DNA of 64,000 bases from Stereum hirsutum FP-91666 SS1 (Eukaryota; Basidiomycota; Agaricomycetes; Russulales; Stereaceae). Shown piece by piece: positions 32,735 to 43,635 of the stretch (its first letter is position 1; every line of letters begins with the position of its first letter). A program made the position numbers and the translations under genes. Location: positions 1,931,939 to 1,995,938 of the forward strand of contig NW_006763131.1 of NCBI RefSeq assembly GCF_000264905.1, in the 5' to 3' direction. Under the pieces are notes generated by a model. That model ran no database searches and was not told the origin of the DNA. It worked only from the letters and a program-made list of their open reading frames with translations.

Positions 32735-35700
32735 CTATGGCCCCCGGGGTCGCTCGAACACATTCGCTCGCGACGTGCCATGGCCACCCGCCTGGCGGCT
32801 GTGATTCTGAGCCGCTGTCGAAGATCCTCCTCTCATCTTGCCCAACCACCCCTTCTTGACAACCGCCTTCGAATCCAAACGGGAGCTTGACGCTCGACCG
32901 GGGCTGTTCGTAACGTCGGCAGGCATAGCCAGCTCGGTGTCACGAACTTGCGGAGAGCCCATAGTCCTGGCCATGATGTTGCGTACGGGCGTGAAACCAG
33001 CGCCGATGCGCGTCTGCTTTCGTACTCGTGGGGTCAAGTCACTGCGATCACGGTCTGGATTAAAAGGTGCACCGTCGGCAGTGAAACCTTGAGCACGCGC
33101 AGAGTCATAGTTATCGTCGGGAGCTGAGCGCTTCTTCCCAATCAAGGTAGTCGATGGGGGAGGTGGTAATGGTTCAGAAGGAGGAGATTCCACCGGTTGC
33201 CTGATATGCTCTGGCGTCTTGAGCTTGAACACGGCTGGTGCCGCCATGTTACGATCAGGTGTCCTGGGTCCGGGCATCGAGGTTGGTCCTGATGAGCTGG
33301 ATGGTCCAGACACCGCGCGGGAATGGGACTGAGGCGAAGTAGACAAACGAGTTTGACCTGCACCGTTGAGGACAGCGATGAACTTTGGAGGAATGGTGGT
33401 TTTTGCTGAGCCTTGGCTAGGAGAAGGGGCTGCCATTGAAGGAGATCGAGACGACGAAGCCACAGCGGCAGGGGGAGGGGCGGTGGATGCCAATGCGGTC
33501 TCCTTAGCAGAGGCTAGCTTTGACTGCAGAGTCTGCACCTTGCGACTGAGACTTTCGATTTTGGTAGTCATCTTCTTCTTCTCTTTCATGAGCCTACACG
33601 AGTCAAGTGAGCGCGCGTGTCAGCATAAATGGAGTGTGCACACATACTCGAGGAACCGGTCATCATTTTCCTCAATTTCTTGAGTCTTGGCCCGAAGCAT
33701 ATCGTCCATCCTTTGAAGTTCGTCCTGAAGGTCCGCAATCATCTCCTCGTGTTGCACGTTTGGCTTCAGAGCATCAATCTGGCGCCGGAGGGAGGCGATT
33801 GTTTGCTCGTACCGCGATCTCTGCAGCGTCAACTCAATCTGGGCTGATTTCTCCGCCTGGACAGCCTGGAAACGCTCGCCCTTGACTTGTTCGAAGTCTG
33901 TTTTAAGACCCGCCAATTCACGCGAGCTGTCGAGTGAAAGAGATCAGCGAAATGATGGCGTCAGTCAAAACGAACAGTCGTACCTTTCAGCAAGTTGACT
34001 TTCAAGGTGGCGCCCCATCGAAAGACCACGTTGGATTTCGGCCTCTAATTCGGTGGCTCTGTGCTCCAGTACTGCCTTTTCGTTTTGCAACTCCTCGCAA
34101 GCCGAATTAGCTTCTTCAAGTTGAACCTGCGCCGCTTCGAGATCACGACGCGTGACCTCAACGCTTCGTTCGAGGTTCCCGTACCGCTCGGAAGCGAGGC
34201 GGCGCTCTGATTCGAATGACTTGCGGTCTGCGTCCTGGGCAGCAAGCTCAGCAGTTAGCTTCGCTTGGAGATGATCAATATCTGAGGCGCGCGACGCGAT
34301 CTGTTCTCGAAGACGCTCAAGCTCTGGAAGTATATCATCACGAGCTCCCCTGACTGTGGCAAGTTGGGCCTCCAAATCGTCCTTCGTACGGGTGAAAGTG
34401 TCGATGGTTTGTCGATGATGTTCCTCCTCTTCCTCCCGATCTCGCCCAAGCTGTTCAAGCTCTTGCAACCGTTCATCGAGATGAGCCTGAAGAGCTAACA
34501 TCTCCTCTTCTTGTGCGGTTTGAGCCGCCTCAGCATCAAGCGCTCGCTGCTTGTCTGCTTCGGAAAGCTCCAAACAATGTTTGTAACGTTCGTCCAATTC
34601 TTGGTAAGATCGGGAGAGTTGGTCCCATGAGGCCTGGTGGCTCGTCTCGACTGAGGATAGTTTCTGTGTTGCGTCCGTAAGTTGAGCCTGAATCTGCGCA
34701 ACTTCTGCCACTGACTCGTTACGCAGAGTTGCGAGTTCCTGTTCGAGGGTCTGGATGCTCTGTGCACGAAAGGCAATATCGTCGTTGAGGCCACGGAGCT
34801 CCTCCTGCGAGCGATCGAACATATCCTGAAGTCGTGCTTTCTCGACCTGAAGCTCGTCGTTCTGTTGCTGGAGGTGTTGTAAGCGGAGCTCGAGGTCCGT
34901 TGACGGAGTGAAAGGCGTTGCGTGTTGAGCTTGTTGAGCATACCCGAGCTGCTCGTGAAGGGTTGCGATCTCGTTCAGCCGCAAACCAAGCTCCTGTCGT
35001 ACTTGTGCGACTTGTCCTTCCAAAAGACTGTAGCGAGTGCGTTGGTAGTTTAGGCATTGTACCCGCGAACGAAGTTCAAGTTGGGAGACAGCGAGAGCGA
35101 CGGTTGTTTCGTGGCCTTGGTTCGTGATACGATCCACGGTCTCGTTCGCAGTACGGAGGGATAGAAGGGCATCGTCGAGGCGCGATGCCGTGACATTGGC
35201 GTGGGACGTAACCTGCTCGAGATGAACTGCAGGGTCTTGCTCCGTTGAGCTGTTTGTTGGTATCGCAGCATTTGGCTGACCTGACGAGGCCCTGGATCGT
35301 AAGATAGCGTCCGCCCAGAGACCAACGAGAGTGGCAGCCTCGGCGGTTCGTTGATTCTCGGCCGCGGTTATCCTCTGATCCGCTTCCTGAGCTCTCTCTT
35401 CCGCCGTACGGACTCTATCATCGGCCTCACGAACTCTCTCCTCCGCCTCGTCGATCCTCGCATCTAAAGTTTCTACCTCCTCTTCCAGTTCTTCCACTCT
35501 TTGCAAGGCCTGATTCCGTGCCTCTCGAGCGTCGGCGCAGTCCTGGAGCATGCTCTCCTTCTCTGTGATCGCGGTGTCAAGCTCGGAGCCCATCTCGGCG
35601 ATTCTCTCCTCGTTGAGCTGATTATTGATTTCCAGCCGCTTGATATCGTGTTGGTGTAAGCCAATTTGTTCCGTGCGACGCGCAACACGACCCTCCAGCT

Positions 35701-38007
35701 CTTCTATCTGCTGCCGGAGAGCGAGAGCGACTTCTGACGATGACATAGCCGACAATTGCTGAACTTGAAGAGCGCTGTAGCGTCGTTCACCTTCGGCGAT
35801 GTCTTCTTGAGCCTGTTCAAGGTCCGCCTCGAGATTCGTTACGTGAAGCGCGAGCGAGTCGTGGTCGGCTGCGATGTCCTCGAGAGTTTGAGTGACTTGG
35901 GTCAACTCGGCCTCGGCCTGCTGGAAAGCTGCGTTCACTTCATCGAGTTCCGTGCAGGCTTGGTCCTTCTCCTTCCTGAGTTCCTCCACGAGATCTTCAT
36001 GTTGAGCAATGCGTGCAAGAAGATCGTCTTGGTAGGCCGTCGCCTGTTTGAGATCCTGGACGCAAGCGTCCCGTGAGGTTCGAGCCTGGTGGAGATTGTG
36101 CTGGAGTCCGGCGATAGTCCGAGCGTTCTCCTCGTCCCGAACAAGGCGCGCGTCAAGTTCGCCTCGAAGTCGTTGTAGCTCCAAATTCATGGATACGAGG
36201 GTACCTTGGTCCTGCTCGGCACGAGATTGGAGGTGGCTCACCATGACCAAGGACGACGTGGCCACCAGCGCAACATGGTCGTCCGCAGTCTCCCGAGTAG
36301 TACCGTCTCGGGACATAGCTTGAGCCAGTTGCTCTTGAAGGCGCTGTACATCGTTCGTCAATTGTTTGACAAGATCCTGCTGGTTCGTGATGTCCGGTCC
36401 ACTGGTCGATGCGTTGAGAGTAGCTGTGATGGAATCCAATTTGGACTGCAGTCCTTCGGTAGTAAACCTGGATTCGAGCTCGAGGTATTCCAGGTCACGA
36501 CGAAGCCCATCTCGCTCACTGCGTAACCGCGCGATGGTCGCAAAGAGTCTGGCAACTTCTTCCTCTGATGGGAGGTCTTCCGGCGACCTAGGCTGGTAAA
36601 CTGGGGGAGGCGGGGAACCGTCTGTTGACGAAGTGGGAGTTGAGTGGACAAGAGCCGCGAAACCTTCGTCATTGTTGAGAAGGCCTTGGTCGAATGTAGT
36701 ACTACCGGGTTGTCCCACTTGCTCTAACGAAGCGATTTGCTCTCTAGCTTGTTCCACTTGAGACCGCAACTCTCTGCCACAGAAAGTCAACATCGTAACG
36801 CAGTAAGAGTTTCTCAAAAGTCATACCTCTCTTGTCCATCCAAGAAGACGATACGTCTATCTCGTTCCTCCAGCGCACGCGTGAGACCTTGGATCTGGGA
36901 CTGAGCATCCCGGAGATCCTTCACCGCCCTGTCCCTCGTCCTTGTCAAGTCATGCTTCACCTCATCACCCTTCTTGACCTTCTCCATCTCTGCCTTCAAC
37001 CTCTTTTCGGCCCTATCTAGCGCATCCTGCATCTTCTTCATGTCCTTTGTCCCTCTAACCAGCTTCTCCAAAGCTGAAACCTTCGCTTCCTCTTCCTCGA
37101 TCCTTCTTATCAGCTCTTCCTCCCTTTCCTGTCCAAGGCCATCACTTCCACTCTGCGCCTTGAGTTGTTCAATATCCTCATCCTTCTCGTCCAGTTGCGC
37201 CTTCATCCTTGTCAGCTCACTCTGCATTCGTCTCTCCACCGCCATCTTCTCATTATCCGCCCTGACCAAATTGTCCTCCACGTGTCTGAGCTTCTCCTGA
37301 GACTTCTCCAGGTTCGATCGACAGTCGTTCAACGCAGCATGAGTTTCACGAAGCTCCCGTTCGAGCGTCGTGAGCCTCATGTCGGAGAGAGATGATGACC
37401 GTGGCCGTCCAGGCCGCCCCGGAGTAGCGGCGCTTACAACGTTCTGGTAGTTAGCCTCGAGGAGACGTACCCGACCTTCAAGTCTCTCCTTCTCCTTCTG
37501 CAAATTCGAAAAGGCCGTGCTAGATCCGGATTCCTTCGAGGAAAGGGTCTGAATTGTGTTCTGCATTTCCCGTGCTGCGACTTCTTGAGACTTGGTCTTC
37601 TCGTTTGCGATACGAAGAGCATCCTCGACATTCTGACGGCTAATTCGTTGATTCTCGAGGTCTTCTTTAGTTTGTAGTAGTTGTTTCTCGAGGTGTTCTG
37701 CCCTGTCGGCTTCGCGGCGTAACTGGTGATCACAGGTCAACGGACGAGCTTGATGGGAGACGAAAAAAGAAAAGACAAACGTTGGTTTGTGCCTCACTAA
37801 GAGTATCCTTCGTCTCTTCGAGTTGGGTAGTGGTCTTGAGGAGACGGCTTTCGAAATGCGAGCATTTGATGTCTAGAAAGCGAGCCTCGTTGATTTCATT
37901 GCCACAGCTAGGATACAGAAGAGGAGCGCACCTTGATTCGCGATCTGTCTCTTGAGAGACGCAATTTCCTCTTTAAGAGGGTCGGGGCCAATAGCCCAAC
38001 CCGACAT
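32735..38007 (-). CDS. Very large coiled-coil protein with basic disordered tail
   Basis: Roughly 1700 residues in about seven exons. Start MSGWAIGPDPLKEEIASLKR. From residue ~10 to ~1400 it is nearly continuous heptad-rich coiled coil (for example LRREADRAEHLEKQLLQTK, ERVREADDRVRTAEERAQEA) with one exon of more than 2.8 kb (33985-36830). The tail is Pro/Ser-rich and basic with repeated S/T-P sites (PRTPDRNMAAPAVFKLKTPE, SDLTPRVRKQTRIG, PVRNIMARTMGSPQ), suggesting CDK phosphorylation and nuclear or spindle association. It ends SRANVFERPRGP. No kinesin, myosin, SMC or GRIP domain was seen. A spindle-pole, kinetochore or Golgi tether role is possible; the family was not identified. Confidence 0.75.
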
Positions 38008-38875
38008 TATGAGGGAAATAGGTAGGAAGAGGCTCGAGTGGCCGTGGTCGTGTGGGGTTGCTGTTCAAAGTTGAACTCGGAGGTGTCGAGCCTCATGCTA
38101 CAGGCTTGGCACGTGATCGTGTTTAGTGATCCTTGGCGCCACACTTGGTTCGTCTGCTCCGAGAGCACGGCCCCCATCTACTTGCTAGGAATGTTCATGA
38201 GAAACAAGAGGGAAATTAACAGATCTAATTGGCCTGAGGTATCTTGACGGCCGAATGTACCCCACGCAAAAGTGGCACCAGTAAGCACGCTGACACACTG
38301 GCCCAGCCACGATATCGACCTTGGGATTGTACTCGGAGGAACAATTATTACTTACTCGCACTGGATCATTCACGTTTTGTAAAATACACTAAGGTGCTTC
38401 TACTCGTATTCGCTCTGCGGCTCTAAGCTCTGATTATCCGTCATTGAGCCAGGACATAGCGTGTGTACTTATAAAAATATAAGATGACTGAGCTTGGTTT
38501 GTTGAGGGGAATATTAAAATAGACTGAGTGTGTTATGGAAAAGAGTTTGAAATAGACTGAAGGACATGTGATCATGACTAGTATTCGGGTCTCTAAAATC
38601 CTCATAAGCAATTCATAAGTTGGTTGGAATGATATGGTTTGTCTAAGGTGGTTGTATGCGTCTTGGTAGAAAAGCCATCAGGTCACAAACTGTACCACTC
38701 CAAGAAAGAAGAATACGCACTAGTTCTACTACTTATCGGCCAACAAGATTCATCACAATTCCATGAAACATGTATATGTATTTATGTATCCCTGCCCTGA
38801 TTAGCCCACGCCAGCCTGAGACGGGTGTTCGGGTCATGAACCCGACACGACTGGCACCAGATCAACACCACTGTT
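38008..38875. other. Intergenic, MFS to coiled-coil gene
   Basis: 868 bp, AT-rich in the middle (38460-38790). It holds the promoter of the coiled-coil gene next to 38007 and the 3' UTR of the MFS gene. No gene or RNA recognised. Confidence 0.45.
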
Positions 38876-41230
38876 TTAGGGTTGCGTCTTTGTACCACTG
38901 CGAAACATTTTGACAAGTCGAGCCATTAACGGATTGTCGCCGATATAAATCGATGCAATTATCGCTGATGTGAATAATAGTCCGAGGGCCATCATGTTGT
39001 AGGCGAACCAGCCGTTGGAGAGGTGCTCGTACATCTATGGAGTCATCCGAAAGAGTGAGAGGCGATGTTTGCGGTGAAATAGAGATATAACTAAACTGAC
39101 CTGCCCACCTATCAGAGGTCCGACTAGCGAGAGAAGTTTGTGAGACATTGCCCATGACTATCTGAGAGGAAAAACTCACGAGCAGATCCAATTCCGTAGA
39201 AGAGGTTGAATGCACCGTATATGTGGGCGTCTGGAGGATGTCCATCAGCTCAGTCGCCGCCGCGAAGTAAACAGACTTACAACCAACGCCATCGATCGAC
39301 CGGCTGATTGCTGCCAGTTCAGCGGTCAGTGGGGCTATGACAGCCGATGTAAACATGCCTGACGCAAGGAGAGCTAGTTATCAGGGATAGTCCGAAGAGA
39401 TTGGCGAGGTTAATCGCACTTTCTAAAGCATAGCTGACTATGAACAGAGCTAAAGACGCGTTGATGGTAACAACGCCCCACCACGGCAAGGAAAGGACCA
39501 AACAAACAATCGTGACCCATTCAGGGCCATTCTTATCAGACCACCAGCCAGCCACAGGTGATGCTATACATCGTGAAGGATGAACATGAGTGGACTTTAA
39601 GCGTCAGAATTTGACTGTCCGCACGTACACAGGAGAGTTGGAATGACGCCACCCAAAGTGACGAGCCCGACTTTAGTTGAGTTCAGTCCCCAGATAGCCT
39701 GTAGATGAAGGGATATGATAGGTTCCTGTCCGCTGTAAACAATGCTTGAACCAGGAGAAAATCAGTCTAAGCCAGCATCTGCAAACGCTCCCATCTTACT
39801 TACCCATAAATTGCCGTGATGAGCAAACCAGTCAACGTGCGAGAGGACTTCAACATCAGAGCCACGACTTGCAGCATTGAGAGACGGCGGGTAGACGAAG
39901 TAAGACTGGCAGGCGCGGCGTCGTCGATAACTGGAGTTCTGGCAGCTGAAGGTCCTGGCATTCCAAGTGGCGTAGATGACTGGACAGGGGAATTTGTGGA
40001 GGCTACCGTCCGTTCTGTCTTAACGTCTTCTCGAATGTCTTTGAGCTCCTCCTTTGAGCCCTCGAGAGACGGTCCTTGTATAGGTGTCTCTTCACAGATG
40101 GTTTCGACATCACCCCCAACAACTGCGGCATCTTGAGCTTCTTCGTCAGCTTTGAGGGCGTCAGCCGCTGGGTCGACGCCCCACTTCATGGCATCTTTAC
40201 GTTCGATGACAAGTAACCGTCCTATAAGATCGATGATTGTGACGACGATTCCGAAGTAGTAAGGGGCGTAATAACCCCAACGCCCATATAGAGCGCCTCC
40301 GACAGGAAGTCCAATGAGTAAACTGCCAAGAACGAAGTCAGAGCAGCTTCAGACCTGGGACTGGTTCTACTGACCCAAGTGAGAGTCCGGACATGGCTAT
40401 ACCGAGCTGTTCTGTGCGTGCGTGTATGCTGAATAAACACAAAGCTGACAAGGATTTGACAGGAGAGATACTCACGACCAATGTATCGCTCCGGAGTAGT
40501 GTCACATCTGTTTAGAGATTGGTTCCCTTTGTGAGAGTGACCGGAAACGACAAATGAAACGACATACAGTAATGCAAGTGCTACCACCCATACCATGGAC
40601 GAGCTGACACCTTGTATGACGCGGGCAAGCGCCATCACCCAATATGTCGGCGCTAGCATGAGCATGATCTGAGATCCTGTAAGTGCAAGTAGTCCCAAAA
40701 CTAATGGCATTTGCCTGAGGTTATATCGTTCGGAGAACCAGGCGATGACAGGTGTCGCTGATGGAGTGCGAGGTTGGTGAATTGATTATACGGCTCGTAA
40801 TAGCGGTGATCCCTACCAACAACGAGGCCTCCAGACTAAGAGATATTAATGTCTAAATATGTGGGAAGAAGAATAAAACCGGAAGGACGTACGTATGCGA
40901 AAAGAAGATATCCGACTAAGCTTGACACGCCAGAATAGTTCAAGCTCTCCAAATAAAAAGGGAGCACGGGAATGACTATCGAGTAAACAAGAAGATCGGT
41001 CGTAATTCCTAGTTTTCTCCTCATATAAGGGAGTTGGTCTGTGTAGAAATTCGTAGCGATATCATACCTAATCCTACCACTATTGCAAGGATAAAGTTGC
41101 CGTTAAGAACATAGAATTCTAGTGGATATTCATATAGCAAATATACGTGCCTAAGGTCACGAACCAAACTGAAGAGCGCCAATTAAGTCCCCAGGGGCGG
41201 ACCCCGTACTTAGCAGCGAAATGCGGGAAG
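38876..41230 (-). CDS. MFS transporter, DHA1-like
   Basis: Twelve-helix major facilitator protein with many introns. Before helix 1: AAKYGVRPWGLNWRSSVWF. Helix 1 assembles across two introns as VTL-VVGLG-ITTDLLVYSI, then VIPVLPFYLESLNYSGVSS. Later parts are SERYNLRQMPLVLGLLALTG (loop 2-3), MALARVIQGVSSSMVWVVAL, RWGYYAPYYFGIVVTIIDLI, a long acidic cytosolic loop (DAAVVGGDVETICEETPIQG), SSRTLTGLLITAIYG, GVVTINASLALFIVSYALES and the C-terminal end VKMFRSGTKTQP. Similar fungal proteins are drug/H+ antiporters or vesicular amine-type carriers; substrate unknown. The first exon and start codon were not resolved; an ATG at 41419 (MSTSGQLASMLF) is a candidate but no clean splice links it. Confidence 0.8.
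41068..41079 (-). other. Predicted 12-nt micro-exon in the MFS gene
   Basis: Exon TGGTAGGATTAG on the minus strand. It sits between an intron at 41150-41080 that begins GC (GCACGT...AATAG) and one at 41067-41009 (GTATGA...CTAG). Both flanking phases are 1, so the reading is TTA-G|TG-GTA-GGA-TTA-G|GA-ATT and gives TLVVGLGITTDL, the expected helix 1. Other splice choices nearby break the frame. Confidence 0.6.
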
Positions 41231-41857
41231 AACGACAACACAGATTTCAACAGTATGTTTTTCGTGTGTTTTAGGTTGAACACTTCCGAGTCCCCGCTTT
41301 GCGCTGAAGGACGTCATACAGAGAAATTGACACGGTTTCCAACCACGAGTTCCAGTGAGCGTTCCATTCGATTTGTTGGGAGGGAATAACATACTGGCTA
41401 GCTGTCCTGATGTCGACATGTCAGCAGGGGCAGTATGACCGTCTGCTCGTGCTGAAGCGCGACAGCTTGAAATCTTTTAAAATGAGCAACAAGCGCTTTC
41501 GAATACCCGCCCAGCTAAGCACAGGTGACTCGGAGCAAAGGACAACGATCCAACGACGACTCGGACGAGTTCTTCTCGGCCGCGGCACGAACAATGTGGC
41601 GCCTTACTTTGAGACTCCGCAATGTTGAAACGGCCGCTGCGTCATCAGTGGCGTCGCCTCAAGTTCAACTTGAGAGCACTCGACTTAACGGTGGCTTCTT
41701 CCGCTTTCTTTATAAACCTTCTAACGACAGCCTCTGCGCGAACACTGCTATAGTGGTATTGTACGGTATATCCACGGTCTCAATATAACGGCTTACCCTC
41801 GAGAAGCAATACCCTTTTGTTACACCTGGCATCACCCTTTCCTCCATAAATATCGCG
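41231..41857. promoter_or_regulatory. Divergent region MFS / Fpg
   Basis: Contains the unresolved 5' end of the MFS gene on the minus strand and the Fpg promoter on the plus strand. A TATAAA at 41711-41716 lies 142 bp before the Fpg start. Confidence 0.5.
41711..41716 (+). promoter_or_regulatory. TATA-box candidate for Fpg
   Basis: TATAAA 142 bp upstream of the ATG at 41858, in a suitable position for a basidiomycete core promoter. Confidence 0.4.
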
Positions 41858-43515
41858 ATGCCCGAGCTTCCTGGTCAGCTCAAGTATCTCTATACGCCAT
41901 GAATCATGAGGCTAATTGCAGTTCCACGCAATAGAGGTCCATCGAGCTGCCAATTTGCTACGGTCCCTCACACTTGGCAGGCGAATCACTAAGGTGGTCA
42001 CTAATGATGATACCATTGTATTCGCCGGTGTTACTCATGAAGAATTTGTAAGTTATTGCACCAATACCGGTTTGCTTACGACTGATGACTGCTGCCTGCA
42101 CCAATATTTAAGGCCAAGGAACTCACGAATAGGACAGTGACCAATGTGGGGCGGTACGGTAAGCGGCAATGCTGTATCCTGATCGCCGAACTTTGTGCTA
42201 CCTCACACTCACACTTGCCTTCTTTCCGTAGGCAAGAACTTTTACATGGAGTTAAACGAGAAATGTAGAACACCCGTCATGCATTTCGGAATGACCGGTA
42301 TGCTGCAGGTTCGAGGTGAACTTCCCATCCATTACAGAGAGACGCCACGAAAAGCGTCTACGGACTGGCCACCACGGTTCATGAAGGTTCTTGTTTGCCT
42401 TTCTGCCACGGATACCGTCGTCGATCTCAGTTGCCATTTTTGCCCAGTTCGTCATGCACATCGAGCCAGAAGATTCCACGCCGTCGACCCCCACCGTCTG
42501 CACCGAAATAGCCTTCCTTGACGCTCGCCGTCTAGGCCGCATCCGCCTCGTCTCCGGCTCCCCTCTGGAGTCTCCACCAATCTCCAATCTCGGTTTCGAC
42601 CCTGTCCTCTCAATGCCAGATCTACCTACGTTTTCTTCCCTCCTCCTGAAACGTTCATGTCCCATCAAGGCGCTCCTTCTGAACCAGTCTTTCAGTGCCG
42701 GCGTTGGTAACTGGGTAGCAGATGAGGTTCTGTACCATGCAGGGGTACATCCCGAGCAGAGGTGCAGGACCTTGTCTGAAGAACAGGTAGAGAAAGTGTG
42801 GAAGTGGACGAGCGAGATTTGTAGGATTGCGGTGGATGTCAATGCTGATGATGAGAAGTTCCCCGAAGATTGGTTGTTCAAGCACCGTTGGGTGAGCAGC
42901 TACCGTATTTATCTCCGGATGGTCTTCTCATGATCCTGTAGGGCAAGGGCAAGAGCAAGAAAGGCAAAGCTGCAGAAGCACTGAAATTAGTGGGTACACT
43001 TCAATGCAGTAGAGTCAATTTACAGGGATTGAAGAGTTCGCGACAGCCTTCTGGAGAACCAGCAACAATCAAATGGGTCACAGTTGGTGGCCGGACGTCT
43101 GCATACGTCGCTGAGCTACAACAGCTTCCAAGCTCTGCAACCGTGAAGGATGGAATACTGGTTCGTGCCTAGGCTATTGGAAAATTGGTTCCAAAGTTCC
43201 TGACATTGCTTCATCTGAGTTTAGGTAAACGACGAACCGAACGAGAGCGATCTCACTCCCATATCCGAGCCAGACACAGAAATCGCGGTCAACACGATTG
43301 GGAAGAAGCGGAAGGTAAGTTGATTTACCTCCTGCTGAATTGGATTGAGGACCTTGTCATCCGAACACACCGCATAGGCCTCCGCGGCGACCGAAAACAA
43401 GCAAACCAAACCAAAAAGAGCTACATGCTCAAATTCAAAGGCTGCAGACCACGCCACAGACGACAAGAAGTCAGTCACTCGGTCTCGAGCGGTAAGAGCT
43501 AAAGCGAAGAAATAG
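41858..43515 (+). CDS. Formamidopyrimidine-DNA glycosylase (Fpg/MutM-like)
   Basis: Base-excision repair enzyme that removes oxidised purines and cuts the abasic site. The N-terminus is MPELPEVHRAANLLRSLTLG once the first intron (41876-41933, ending GCAATAG) is removed; Pro2 is the catalytic nucleophile and Glu3 the acid. Further marks are GKNFYMELN, VMHFGMTGMLQV, LDARRLGRIRLV, CPIKALLLNQSFSAGVGNWV with N-W-V-A-D-E-V-L-Y (H2TH region) and VTVGGRTSAYVAELQ. The usual four-Cys zinc finger is absent; VGGRTSAYVAELQ is the 'zincless finger' seen in plant and fungal enzymes. The C-terminal tail is Lys-rich (KRKASAATENKQ to RAVRAKAKK), a likely nuclear signal. About eight exons. Confidence 0.88.
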
Positions 43516-43635
43516 CGCTTCGGTTATGCAGAAAGCAGAGCTACATACTTCTTAAGACAATTAGGTGGAGGAATACAGCAGAGACATGATCGCACATACT
43601 TTAGCATGTGACGATAATATACTTTTGAGTAACAC

